Positions 50,001-61,537 of a DNA stretch of 64,000 nucleotides are shown here, piece by piece. The DNA comes from Larus michahellis. Its lineage: Eukaryota; Chordata; Aves; Charadriiformes; Laridae. A model generated the notes under the pieces. That model was not told where the DNA came from. It made no database searches and was given only the letters and a program-made list of their open reading frames with translations. The stretch is taken from positions 3,995,001-4,059,000 of the forward strand of contig NC_133911.1 of assembly GCF_964199755.1 (NCBI RefSeq). Reading direction: 5' to 3'. The translations under genes were made by a program, and so were the position numbers. Each line of letters begins with the position of its first letter. Position 1 is the stretch's first letter.

Positions 50001-53000
50001 TCAGGGTGCTTTCCTGGTGACTACAGGAAATGAAGAACAGTGCAAAGCTAGGGAGCAGGTGGGTCCGGTGTTCGAATGAGATTAAACTGCAGAGGCACAT
50101 GGTTCCAGAGCTTGGGCTTGGCCTGGTCGGTAAAGACGGGCACCACTTGGAGAACGGGAGTCACCTGAGGGACACAATCCGTGGCTCTACCTAACAGTTT
50201 TTCTCTAAATCCGTATCGAGCTGCCTTAGCGGACATTTATCGCTAATGCACAACTCTGGCGGTGTTTCTCACCCCACCGCCCGTTTAGAGTCTTATCCCT
50301 CTGCTCTGGCACCTCACTCTGCCCTGCCAAGGGGCGCAGCTTGTCCAGGCATTGCTGCTTGCGCAGAGGTCACAGCAGCTCTTCTGAAGGTTGTCTGGGC
50401 GTCTCGTGCACTGCAGAGCTTCCTCAGCTGTAAAATGAGATAGCATCCTTGATAAACATGGTTATTGGAAGGCTCAGTTCACTGTGTCTGTGAAGTGTCT
50501 TGAGATCGTCTGATAGAAACAGTTAGAGAAGGATAAAATATAATTATATTAGAAGTATCCCACAGCGAGTTCTCATCTAGCTTATCTGATGACTCACCAG
50601 GGCTCTTTCCTGACAGTACATAATATATACTTTGGAATTTAAATAGCCCAGTCTAGCCGTAGGTGCAAACTACTGCAACAACGATAAGGCTTCACAGCGA
50701 ACACCTGGTTAGGCAGCTAGCTGCACGTGAAGCCAGACAAATAAAAGAGCTCCATGAGTTAGCAGGGGAAACATCACTTAATGGTGCTGTTTACCACCCT
50801 GGAGCACTAATTGCATAGAGCACCCGGCCTTCTTGACGCTGAGGAACTCTGGAGGATCAAAAAGCGATGCTAGCTGGAGGCCAAAGAAATGTTTGCCAGG
50901 AACACTCAGGCAGTAGTGGGTCTCACCGCTTCTTCTGCATCCGAAGAACGGACGGTAACGGCGGAAGGTGGAGAGTTCAGCTACCGAGCTGGACCTGTGC
51001 CAAAAGTCGCAGAAGTTTTGTGTGTGTGCGTGTGTATTTTCGCTGGCTTTCAGTAGCTTGGGAGCCGGCACGTGAACGTGTGAGCTCATAGAAAAGCGTA
51101 GTCTAAGTAGCATCCTCCTGCTGTAAGCATTTAACCCTGCAGAGCCTTCTATTCCATGCTGCACAAGGGTGTTTGATTTAACACAGGCTTGTTCTCACCC
51201 AGATAAAAACAGCACAGCTGTCCTAAGCCGTACCCAGATTTTTTTTCCCTTGACAGTAAGCTGCAGCTCCATGAACCTAGTAGACGTGTCTTTTGTAAGC
51301 AGGAACAACATTTACATACGTTGGAGTTTTGTCCTGCAAAGGCTGAGTCCAAAGCAGTTTGGCTCTTGACACTTTTGTGCTTCTGTAGCAACTGCTCCCT
51401 TGGGTTTCTCCCAGCACGTGGGGCCTTCTAAAGCCCTTCCAGGCTTTATACACGGCCTTAGGACACGGCCCAACAAATCAGAGCTGTAAACAACACCCAA
51501 AACATAAACAGAAAAGTAGAACCCCAGGTGTGTTAGGTGGTACATAATAATGAGCAACCACCTAGCCTTGGATGAAGGGGGAGAGAGATCAGAAGCAGCT
51601 TCTTGCTCATTCCTCAGTGTTTTTTGATTTTGATTTTTTTTTTCCCCACCCAGCATTACCTGGTGGCTTCAGTTTATCTACTGAGATGAACTACACAGAG
51701 AATGAAAGGAATTACATACTTAGGCAGCGGTGGAGGCAGAGACGAGCCACGGAAGCAGCCTAAAGCGATGATCAGTAGTCTGTTTTTGTTCCTCTGCAGT
51801 ATACTTTGCTTCTTTTCACACTAAGGAGCCTGGCTTGCAAGTTTTTAAATGGTCATGTCCTCAGCCAGTTGGTAGTTGCCGTTAGAAATAATCTTTTTCA
51901 TTACAAACCTTCCTAAATCCCCCGGAAAAGAATACATACCCTTCAGAAGATCTCAGCGCTTCACCCCCAGTCCCGGAGGAGATGGCGGTGGCTACTGCTG
52001 CGGGTAAAATAAGGAGAGGTGATGGTGGGAAGGGTCCGACAGCCGAAAGCTTCGATGTTTCAATCACAGTTATTCGCTGCAGGTGGGATCCTGCGTTAGG
52101 TCTGTGGCTGGAGCCACTGTGACCAGCCCTATCTACTGCGCAGCACCATCCCTCCCAGGTTCCCATCTAAATGCACAATCCAGGCAAAGACTATGACCAA
52201 AAAGGAAGGCTCACAATTCCTTTTCTTAATTTTATTTCGTTTATCCAATTATTTATTCATTTAGGAAATGAGCCCCAGAAGTCCATGGAAATGAAGCGTT
52301 TTGCTCAAGGTCACGGTGCTTATAGCCAGAGAGATGCATCTCCCACGTCTCATCCCAGTGCTCCAGTCACATCACCATCACTCCTGCATGGCTTAGCAAA
52401 AAATCCGTTTGGAACACGTATTTTCAGACTGCTGTTTGCATACCCCTACACCTCTACCCAGGGAATACCTTTGAGAAGCACCCGAGGTGTGCACGGCTAA
52501 TGCAAGCGCAAGGAAATAACAGTGTTAATGAAGTAACTGTTCCTACTTCGTACCAGTGTTCCTTTAAGTGCAGACATGACGGCATGTGCTCCCACAGCTG
52601 ATTGCCCCCGATCCTCCGGGATCCACCCGAGACCAGCTGCAGTCCCTGACATGCTCAGTCTATTCCTCCAAGCAGAAGATAAAAATAACAGCAAGCCTCC
52701 CACTCGCTTTTGGGAGCCAAGCCCTGATCGTCATCCCAGCACGGTGCTGGGTCCCGGCACGCTCCCTGCCAGGCGTACCCAGCATGTCCTTGCGGAGGGA
52801 GGAGCGTGCGGGCATGCGCGGGGCGGCCCAGTTTGCCCCAGGCTCTCGGCTTCTGAGTTGGACTCGTCCCGTTCCAGGCTCCGGTCACGTTGAGGGAATG
52901 ACCAGCCTCAGAACCACCGAAACTCTGAAATGGCGGTATCCTGCTCACACTGCAGTTCATCAGTCCCGGCCTTGTCAGCGGATAAAGGGCTTAAAATGTG

Positions 53001-54600
53001 CCTGTGTCTTTCTTTAGAGCACGACCAAAAAGCAAATCAGCGTTGCTCCACTGTCTCCCAGGGGAGGGGGTCTCAGCTAGACCCAAAACAAGGATTTTTG
53101 TTCCTCGGCGCGTTGCCGAATCTGACATACCCGAGCGTGTTCCCGAAACATTGTTAATTTTGAGCCCGGTTTACCAAAGCGCTTATGCAAGTGACTAAGT
53201 GAGCAAGACTTTTAAAAATATGATTTACATCCATTCATCAAACATCCTGCTTTGTCAGCTCTGGATAGTGTTTGCTGCCGGCCTCGCTCATCCCTGAACG
53301 GCAACATAAATAGCTGGGGGAGCGCACCGTGCCGGTGTTGCCCGCTCAGCATCGGGTAGGGGTTGTTACTCCTACGGTCTATGCGCGCTGCTCTACCACT
53401 GAGATGCAAATCCGGGAAAATTTAGTCTTAACCTGCATTCTCCATTGAGGTGTTTGTCTTCTGGAGTCACCCATGGAGCTCACCGTGAATCCCCTGGAGG
53501 AACAATGCTCTAGACCAGATCCTTCTAGCTGTGGAAGGATCAGGTCACCTTAGTTTTAATCCTAAAACTCATTTAAAACTTCGGTAATTTCAACATGCTT
53601 CTCTCATTCTTAAAAGCCTCCTTCGGGATTTCAAGTGTGACCTGAAGTAGAGGAATGTGGGAGCCGAAGCGAGTTGTATCCGACTCCCATTCGTGTCTGT
53701 GGGCTTTAGACACTTCTTTGTCCCAAGAAATGGGTACAGTTCCGTATGTTTTGAGAGTGAATTTTCTCAACCATTTTTTTTAAGAAGGGACTTTCTGATC
53801 CCATCCTGAAATAAATGCACAGACCATCTCATGTTGGTGTCTTTTTTTTTTTTTGAGAAACTGAACAAAGAACAGTAGTATTTGCAATAAATAAGAACTA
53901 AATTGTCAATGTTTGTTACTTCCCCCCCTCCGCCCTTGTTTCCTTACCTGCACATGAGTGTAAATTTTCTTTTTCCCGGGTCATTGAGTGATGTCCTTCG
54001 AACCACCAAAGGTCTGCAGGTTGAAAAATATTTCTCTATGTCAATTGCTACCCAAAGCTGCAAAGAATGGAATTCCTTCTCTGTGACAATCCAGACAATA
54101 TTATTTTGAACAATGGTATAAGAGCTTGGAGCAAACACATGACTGTATAGAGTGGTTCGATCAATTTATAAACAGCTTTGTGTCTTTCAAACTCATGCTC
54201 TTTTTTTCTATTGCCACAATTTTTTTTTTTTCTCAACCAATCGCCAGAAATTTGACCGTCAGGCTCCTTCTTTCTGCTGTTAATCTCAGGGACTTTCAAG
54301 TTATTTGTCCTTTATGAAGAAACAAGAGAAAAATAACTGCTATTCTTAGGTGTTCCTCAAATTTTCTTTCGGAAGATTTCCTGCCCTGTGAAACCGCGGC
54401 CGGCACATCCGCGCAAACTGGACCAGATTGTGAAGAGCGATTATGACAAAAAGACAAACCCTCAAAACTAGTCGAAGAACTGCGCGAATTTCCCAGAAAG
54501 CAGGCAGCCCTTCCCCAGTCCGGAGAAGATGAAGGAATAAACATTTCTCCCATCGCTTCCCCAGGGCAGGCACAGGCGGGGTGTCCTCAGCGCTGCCCCT
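47067..54600. other. Intergenic upstream of RNF223, no supported gene
   Basis: Base composition becomes more GC-rich towards the right. Open frames are short, overlap on both strands and contain no domain I recognise. A 16-base direct repeat (GAGTTATCTCTCTAGA at 47163 and 47183) and a homopurine A/G tract at about 48222-48262 are the only simple structures noted. Regulatory elements of either flanking gene could lie here unseen. Confidence 0.55.
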
Positions 54601-54670
54601 TATCAGGAGCATTCCAGCCTGCCCTGTTTGTCATAGAAACCGGCCGGAGCGGGAGCGGGAGCGCTCGCAG

Positions 54671-54748
54671 CCAATGGAGTGATTCAGTGGTGATGGGGAA
54701 AGGCAGGTGGAGCAGGTAAAGTCACCTCCAGACAGGAAGGTATAAAAG
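54671..54748 (+). promoter_or_regulatory. RNF223: Candidate RNF223 promoter (CCAAT and TATA boxes)
   Basis: CCAAT lies at 54671-54675 within GCAGCCAATGG and a good TATA box TATAAAAG at 54741-54748, with GC-rich sequence just upstream. Initiation would be expected about 30 bases after the TATA box, near 54770-54780. The plus orientation and position upstream of RNF223, with a fitting splice donor at 54991/54992, support the assignment. Expression data are lacking. Confidence 0.55.
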
Positions 54749-54774
54749 ATACCTGAATTACAGCGGCAGGGCCA

Positions 54775-54991
54775 CTTGTACGCAGGCAGCTGTTAGAGGT
54801 TACTTGTCTCGCCAGCCCTACCGTGCTCGGAAACAACGCGGGAAGCTACCGGGGAGCTCGAATACCAGAAGGCGGCTTATAAATACAAACCACCCTGAGC
54901 CTAAGACTATCCTCTGGAGAGAAGACTCTTCAGGGGTAGAAATCAAGAGCCCAGAACATGCTTTTCTCCTCCTAAACAGCACTCTGAACAG
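54775..54991 (+). other. RNF223: Probable 5'UTR exon of RNF223
   Basis: It runs from the expected start after the TATA box to the donor GAACAG|GTATTT. The leader holds a short upstream frame starting ATGCTTTTC at 54958 and stopping at 54975. The exon would be joined to the acceptor before 57995, across an intron of about 3 kb. The boundaries are inferred. Confidence 0.4.
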
Positions 54992-57900
54992 GTATTTATA
55001 GACTTTAATCTGCTGTACACCTCTTAACTTGCTGTGTATTCAGTCGCTCGGAGTTAGAAATACCATTAGGGAATCGTATTACAGAACAGCGTTGGCCACT
55101 ATCTTAACATCTTAACCATGTGCTCTCTTTTGTCTGGTTTTATGGTGGAAAAAGACGTTTTCTAAAACTTGTGGGGCAAGTATAAAGTACTTTAGCTACT
55201 TAGTTTTAAATCTGAGTTTACGCGTCTCTCCTGAACGCTTCAGTTACGTACTAATGTTCCCAAAGTTTCTGGAGAGCCCAGGGTAAAGCAAGGTACATAG
55301 CTGCAGGGTCTGAGGAAATGCAGTGGTGTGACCGTGGAGGTCTGAACAATTGAAAATATTGTCTTGCATTTAAAAAAAAAATAAATGAATCATGGGGCGG
55401 GGGGGGGGGAGGGGGACAGGCAGCAAATCAATAGAAAAACAACAAAAACCCCCAAACCCTAACTAATTCTCTTGAGATTCCACACTGCACGTCTTCCTTG
55501 GGGCTCTCCAGCTCCAGGGGCTGGCTCTCAGTGAGTGGTACAGCAGTAACGCCCAGGAGAAGTCCTGGCCCCTGCCTTAGCTGCCGCCCAAACCCAATTT
55601 AACTTTCCGAGCATCAGCTCTACGGCACCCCAGCCGACGACACAAGAAGCAGGCAGAGGCTGACCTCTCCGGTGTGGCGGATTATGAATTAAAACTGCCT
55701 TTCCCACGCCTTGGCTCCCTGCCCTGCTCTTCGTTTCTCCCCAGCTTAAGTCAGCTACCTGCCACATAACGCCAAGACGTCGATAAAAATAAGTAGACTT
55801 TAAATTTATCAAAGCTAACAAGCATCCGTAGCGTCACGATCATCTTTAGCGAAGGGAAAATGTGGGCAAAAGCTTGCAGCTGCATTAAAAAAATGCAGAT
55901 AAACATTGCAGATTTTTATCTGCAATAAAAAAAAAAAAAGCAACTGTTGTGAGTAAACTTCCTCAAGTTTACTATCAAGATACTGCTGTTGCTATAGCCG
56001 TCACATCACAAACTCGTAAAAAAAACGCCAACAGAAGAGCTTTTACACGTAGGTTGTGACATTATAGTTTGCATAAGCGAAGGCTCTCTCTTTCTGAGGT
56101 TACCTTCTGCCACTGGTTTTGCTGCTCGGAATTTCTGACAAACACCCCAAGCCGAGGGACTGCAAAGAACTGGACGCAGGGGATGGAGTTCTGCAAAACA
56201 GAAGATTCAGGGGAAAAAAAAAAAAAAAGAAAAACAACGGGGGGGGTTTCCCTCTTCTCCGTGCCAGCTTGGGTTGGGATTTGTAATTCATCAGCATCTG
56301 CCAGAGTGTGCTCGAACACGCGGGGTGATCTGTAGACAGGAAAAAAAAAAACCAAAAAAAACCACCCACCAAAAATAACTTAAAAAAAAAAAAAATTGCA
56401 ACTTGCTGAAAAGTGCAGATAGTCTGTGACTGAAAATTTAACTTGAGGAGGGGCTTCACAAAAACGTCTTGATTTAGAACGAGAGAAGACAGCGAAGGAA
56501 GGGTCACGAAAGCTGGTTTCAGCGCTGGCAATGCTAGCTGTGCTGGGAGAGAATACTTCATTCTTAAATAAAGGAGACTTTTTTGTGTGCGCAACGCGAG
56601 GAATACGTGGTCTTTCTGCCGCCTTAGATTAGCTTTTATGCGGAGGCTCGAGCCCATGCTGGTGAGCCAGTGCTGGCTTGACTGGAGACCTGTAATTACA
56701 GCAGCAATCGGAACATTTCTGGCTTGTCATGGCTAAATCTCCCAACACAAAGAATCAAGCCTGGCTAGTTTAGTGACACAGCCTAAAAAAAATGTTCCCC
56801 GGGCATACGGCGTCAGGGCCGTCGTCGCTGGGAATTTCCTCCAGCTAAACGCTTGCTTTCAGGTAAAAGTACTCGATGGCGGAAAAGTCACGTATCTGAA
56901 TATCGGAATTAGGTGAAGCTGCGTGTCTAGCCCAGGATAACTGGAATTCGAGGTAATACTGAGGTTGCTGATAAGGCTGGAGTAAGTTGTAAACCAATTT
57001 GCTGGAACCGGCGTATTTAGCCATTCAAGAACTCAAGGTTCCCGCTCGCACACCACAACAAAGCAGAGAGTTGGCCCTTCCCCTGGGCTGCGCACAGGGA
57101 AGAACCGTGTTTCCCTAGGGAAAGCAGAGCAACAAGGAAACAGCAGAGAATTCCCCTTGCTCTGGCAGCAAGGCCATTTCCTCCAATATTGCTTTTCTTG
57201 CTGTGTCACGGTGACGAGACGGACACGCTGCTTGTGCTGGTTGGGGGTTGAGGACGGAACAGACTTTGCAAGCTCTCACCTCCCTTGGCTCCTCCCGCGA
57301 CACGAGGGGGTTCAGATCCCACTGTGGATAGCCAAAACCAGGCGGCGCCGTTGGGTGGTGCCTCCCTTGCCGGCCAGGCAGCACGCAGAACCATGATTCG
57401 AGGCACGAAGCTCTGTCTGAGCACACCAGAGAGAAGAGATTCACACACAGACACGCACACACACACACCCCCCCCCACCCCGCTACCTCCACAACTGAAT
57501 AGTGTTATCTGTCTCTTAGGCCTTGCTCATGCTGCCACCATAATATCTGAGTGCCTCCCAGACTAATAGACTGCCATAGCGAGGTCCCTACTTGACCTCA
57601 TGGAGTCTTCTGCTCTCCTCCCTGCTCAGGTGTCGGGGAGCACCAGCCGGGGTAGGTTTTTGTTGTGTTTTTTTCTGCCCAGAGGGAGGCATGTACGGGG
57701 GAAGACTGCACCCATCTATAACGCCGTGGTGGTTTTGGTGAAAAGGCTTTGGCTGGATGGTGGACCTCTGCTGGTTGCTTGCTTCTTTGCAGGATGTTTA
57801 ACTTCACCTTCGGTACGCAGCTTCGAACAGGCTACCTGTGTCATTCTCACCTCTCGCAGGGATCTATTCCAGGCTCAGGATGCAGCGGAAAACACAAACT

Positions 57901-57994
57901 TGCTCTTTGTTCCTTTTAAGGGGCTAAACACAGGTCTGGTGATGGGTGTCTTCACGTTGTCTAAAATGAAGGCTGTGGTTTTCTTCTCTTCTAG
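54992..57994 (+). other. RNF223: Probable RNF223 intron 1
   Basis: No coding exon is recognised. It contains a long G run (about 55394-55416), several poly-A tracts (55927-55939, 56214-56228, 56341-56351, 56382-56394) and a CA-rich microsatellite that runs into poly-C near 57442-57475. If the promoter call is wrong, this is intergenic sequence. Confidence 0.4.
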
Positions 57995-58032
57995 AGTCTC
58001 CCAGGGCTCTCTTTATTTCCTCGGGCTCCATC
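57995..58032 (+). other. RNF223: RNF223 exon 2 leader and splice acceptor
   Basis: TTTTCTTCTCTTCTAG ends at 57994, a strong pyrimidine-rich acceptor, and 38 untranslated bases then lead to the start codon. A weaker alternative acceptor (CTTCTTTGCAG) ends at about 57791. Confidence 0.6.
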
Positions 58033-58842
58033 ATGTCGTGCTTCACGCATCTGTGGCACTCCAACACGCCGGACTCTCCCACCAGCCCAGTCCCTGCGTC
58101 TCCAAGTGAAATCCCCATCCCCATCAGCCCCATCGTTGTCACCTCCCCAGGAGACGGCAAGAGGAAGGCGAGGTCCCCAACTGACAAGCCAGGCTCCCCG
58201 AACCCAACCTCTCCGAAGCCAGCCTCCCCTGTTGAGTGCTCCATTTGCTTCAACACCTACGACAACACCTTCAAGACGCCCAAGCTGCTCCAATGCTCCC
58301 ACGTTTTCTGCCTGGAGTGCGTGGCCCGCCTGAGCAAAGGGCTGCCCCCGAACCACCCAGAGGACCAGCTCCCCTGTCCGTTCTGCCGGCAGCTGACCAG
58401 CATCCCCCTGGAAGGTGCCCCAGCACTGCAGACCAGCAAGGAGCTCCTTGCCACGCTGCCCCCTGAACTCCAGCAGGAGAAGGTGCTCTGGATGGAAGGG
58501 ACCAAGCTCTGCTGCCGCCAGTCATCCGATGACCCTGAGAATCCGGACTCGTGTATCTCCATTGATGTCGCCATGAGCAAGCCAGAAAGTCCCGAGGCCC
58601 CCCCGACTGGGTTAGCGGGGAGGCTGTCCCGCTGCGACATGTGCGACGACTGGAAACGCATAGTCCTCCTCTCCGCGTTGATCATCATCCTGTTCTGCAT
58701 CATTCTGTGGCCAGTCCAGTGCGCCCTGAAGACGGGGAACCTCCGCTGCTTCACAAGGACTGTTGCAATGAGCAGGCCAGAGTATCTTCCCCCGAAGCAC
58801 ACCACGGCGGCAGCCCCCGCGACACAACTCCCTTTCCAGTAG
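58033..58842 (+). CDS. RNF223: RNF223, RING-finger membrane protein (putative E3 ubiquitin ligase)
   Basis: The CDS is 269 codons in one exon. Residues 1-66 are Ser/Pro-rich. A C3HC4 RING finger follows with ligands Cys69, Cys72, Cys88, His90, Cys93, Cys96, Cys115 and Cys118 (ECSICFNTYDN, CSHVFCLEC, PCPFCRQ). After a linker containing VLWMEGTKLCC, one hydrophobic helix spans about residues 209-229 and leads into WPVQCALKTGNLRC. The RING start, the EGTKLCC motif and WPVQCALKTGNLRC match human RNF223 (about 249 residues), separating it from RNF222, 224 and 225. The RING predicts E2-dependent ubiquitin transfer; substrate and compartment are unknown. The ATG at 58033 is the first in frame, 38 bases after a good acceptor (CTTCTCTTCTAG), as expected for a coding second exon. 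Confidence 0.96.
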   Translation: MSCFTHLWHSNTPDSPTSPVPASPSEIPIPISPIVVTSPGDGKRKARSPTDKPGSPNPTSPKPASPVECSICFNTYDNTFKTPKLLQCSHVFCLECVARLSKGLPPNHPEDQLPCPFCRQLTSIPLEGAPALQTSKELLATLPPELQQEKVLWMEGTKLCCRQSSDDPENPDSCISIDVAMSKPESPEAPPTGLAGRLSRCDMCDDWKRIVLLSALIIILFCIILWPVQCALKTGNLRCFTRTVAMSRPEYLPPKHTTAAAPATQLPFQ

Positions 58843-59265
58843 CAGCCAGGCAGCCCCTCGCTCCCGTCCGGCGAGGCTGTCGGCTCCCTCCCCACGGCGC
58901 ATCAGGGAGGCAGGAACGGGGTCTGCTGCCCTGACGGCATTCCTTGGGTTGCTGGCAGACCCCGTGTCCCGTTCCCCACACTCCTCCTGTGCCGACACTC
59001 CAACCCCCGCATCCACCTCCGGGAGCTCTGCTGAAATCCTTGCCTGCCAAGCTTGTCTCCAGCCCAGGAGTGCTCCAAGGAGCCGCCTCGGCATCCTGCT
59101 GCCAAACTCTCCATGGAAACCAGAGCTTGGAAAGCAGCAGACAGGCTTCTAGGACTGTTTGCCTCCAGTGGCACACGGCCGTGTGCCGGCTTGGCCGGAT
59201 ACCAGGTGACAGCGGCTACAGTTCCTCTAACTCCCTTGGGGAATAAAGGGCTATTTTTGAAAACT
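58843..59265 (+). other. RNF223: RNF223 3' untranslated region
   Basis: It runs from after the TAG stop to the expected cleavage about 18 bases beyond AATAAA at 59242-59247. It is GC-rich and short, with no coding frame of its own that I recognise. Confidence 0.65.
59242..59247 (+). terminator. RNF223: Poly(A) signal AATAAA of RNF223
   Basis: GGGGAATAAAGGGC is the first canonical hexamer after the RNF223 stop codon, about 400 bases downstream. It is followed by GCTATTTTTG. Confidence 0.65.
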
Positions 59266-61090
59266 GAAGGATCTACATGATTATTCCTAAGAGGAGCTGG
59301 GATTGGGAGGGTAAAGACATGTCGAAGTCGTACAAGCAGATGAAAATTATCCTTATTCCACACGCTTGAAACGTTTCCGCAGTGTTGGTCAATACTGGAG
59401 GTGTAACTGCTGCCTCCTGCTGACAAAACACGGATCGATCACTGCTACCCACCTGAGCAGCGTCACCATCCCGATGGGCTATTGAACAGAACAGAGTAGC
59501 CATTCTAACTCGTTTTTGTTTTTTTTTTTTTTTCCCCCCCTAAGAAGATGATTAAAAAAATCACTCATCCCTACCTGGAAAGCGATTTTGGACCCAGGGG
59601 GTGATTTCTGTTAGGCACGCGGCCCCAGCAGTAGAACCCTGCCCCCAAGTTACTTCATGCGCAAACTTCATTCACGCTTGTCACAGGCAAACTGTTGCCA
59701 AAACAATAAAAGTTCCACCTTTTGACAGCTTTACCCTCCTAATCTTCAAATGTGTCAGTATTAAGACACAGGCCAGTTTCTTACACTCTATTTTTATTTA
59801 ATGCAGCGATCTTCTGACGGTGATTAACAAAAGTCTTCATGATGAAGGCGGCTTACAATTAAATGTTTTCTATTCAAACACATGGATGTAAGACAGTATT
59901 GTATGCAAGTACCGTACGTGTATGTATTAAATTATGTTTTATACAATGCACGGTGTCGATTTGTAGCAATTAACTCCCCATTTCCCTTCTCACTTGCCGT
60001 GGGAGGCGTTCATGTCGCAGTCCTGAGTCCAGCTGCATTCCCAGATCACGGCAGCTACACAGCGTGCCCGTACGTCAGTCCGTCTGTGCATCAGCTGCCC
60101 CAGTGCTGTCAGTCCTGCACACACGGACAGCTTTATCCTGTAAATTCATACTTACTACCATCTAGGCGGTGTTGTCCCGGGCGCAATTTCCCTCTGGGTT
60201 TACCCGATGTCGCCTGAAAAAATGAGAAGCCGCAAAGGCTGCTCGTCTCGTGCTTCTTCCCACCCGGATGAAAGACACTTCCAGTCTCCCCTTCCAGGAA
60301 ATCTAATTTGAAATAGAAAAGGCTGAAGCAGCGGCAGAAGTAACTCAAGCCTGCCGCTACGCAAAACTTCTGCGCGTTGCTGCGTCTGCAAGCCCTTCGC
60401 TGGCCGGCGCTATCTGTGCCAGCCACGCGTCTGCAGCAACGGCTCCAGGCACCGTCACAGCTCCCGCCAAAGGCACGGGGATTCTCGCTTGTATCGGCCT
60501 GTCCCTTTCCCCCGTGCTTGCCACCGCAAGGATATCTTCACAGCGCCAATTTTAGTCTGTTCTTGGAAAAAAGTGACTCACCCAGACTTAAGGCTGAGAA
60601 GGCACTTCCATTTTACCCAGGGTGTGTCTGGGGCTAAGGCCAGCAAATAGACACTAGTAGAGATGAAATGCTTTGTCATTACATCTTTGTCACCCTTCAA
60701 GTCCCGCTGATGAGACCCAAGGGCAGGGGAGAGGGAAATAACATCTTCAGCCTTATAAAATCTATTGTTACGCTGGCCACGGAGATGTTCTCACTGTTCC
60801 AACCGTTCCTAATAGTCTGTCACGGCATCCTTGTGGGGACTGTCCCTCTGCACTTCCCCTTCTCCCCACGTACTTGGAAGCAAAGGTGGAAGGTTTAGCT
60901 CACAGGCAGCTGAACCTCTCACTTACGCACAGCCAAAGGGAAGGTTCAAAGCAAATGAAAACAGGGCCCTGAACAGCCGCGTTTGGTGATGGGAGACACT
61001 CAGGACGCCCCACTGTCCACACCAACTGTCAGTCACTTTCCCCAAATTCAAACTACTTAGAAAGAAAGGGGAAAAAAAAAAAAAAAAAAG
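59266..61090. other. Gap between RNF223 and a possible convergent gene; nothing recognised
   Basis: No coding exon or RNA gene is recognised. There are poly-T/C (59517-59540) and poly-A (about 61072-61089) runs. On the right it ends at the minus-strand polyadenylation signal described next. Confidence 0.5.
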
Positions 61091-61112
61091 AGAGCCTTGA
61101 GAATATTCAACA

Positions 61113-61118
61113 TTTATT
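61113..61118 (-). terminator. Candidate minus-strand poly(A) signal AATAAA
   Basis: TTTATT on the plus strand reads AATAAA on the minus strand (context CTTTTAATAAATG). It is followed by AATATTCTCAAGGCTCTC and a long T run, a fitting downstream element. It would mark the 3' end of a minus-strand gene running tail to tail with RNF223. In human the gene in that place is AGRN, but no agrin coding sequence is visible in the window. Confidence 0.4.
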
Positions 61119-61277
61119 AAAAGTGCAATAAAAATAAACAGTTCTCCTGTCCCTGTGACAAGGGACCAGAAAGACCAGCCAGGAAATACAGCCAAGGTAT
61201 GTCATTGTGCTTTTGTTCAACCCCTTCTGCTCAATGCTTGGAGCTGGTGCTCCAGGCACTAACACCCCAACCATGCA

Positions 61278-61537
61278 GCAAGTCCGTCCGGTCCCAGAGA
61301 CCAATGAGGACCTCGGCATCAGCCATGCGGCAAGTCCGTCCAGTCCCAGAGACCCAGGAGGACCTCGGCATCAGCCATGCGGCAAGTCCGTCCAGTCCCA
61401 GAGACCCAGGAGGACCTCGGCATCAGCCATGCGGCAAGTCCATCCAGTCCCAAAGACGCAGGAGGACCTCGGCATCAGCCATGCGGCAAGTCCGTCCAGT
61501 CCCAGAGACCCAGGAGGACCTCGGCATCAGCCCCACG
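61278..61537. repeat. Minisatellite, five copies of a 52-bp unit
   Basis: Units start at 61278, 61330, 61382, 61434 and 61486, each opening GCAAGTCC and containing GAGGACCTCGGCATCAGCC. Copies 2 and 3 look identical. Copies 1 and 4 differ at a few sites, and copy 5 diverges at its end. Because 52 is not a multiple of three, the array is open in several plus frames. That reflects the repeat and is not evidence of a protein. Confidence 0.95.

Noticed and set aside
53389-53403. tRNA D-arm-like CTCAGTGGTAGAGCAG on the minus strand
   Set aside because: No anticodon stem, T-arm (GGTTCGA) or matching acceptor stem follows at the expected distances. At most it is a decayed tRNA-derived fragment.
57600-58109. 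A 169-codon plus frame overlapping the start of RNF223 in another frame
   Set aside because: It spans the pyrimidine-rich splice acceptor and reads the RNF223 exon out of frame. The peptide has no domain and no conservation is expected.
58257-59094. Long minus-strand frames opposite RNF223 (up to 212 codons)
   Set aside because: They are antisense shadows of the RNF223 CDS and its GC-rich 3'UTR, with no recognisable domain.
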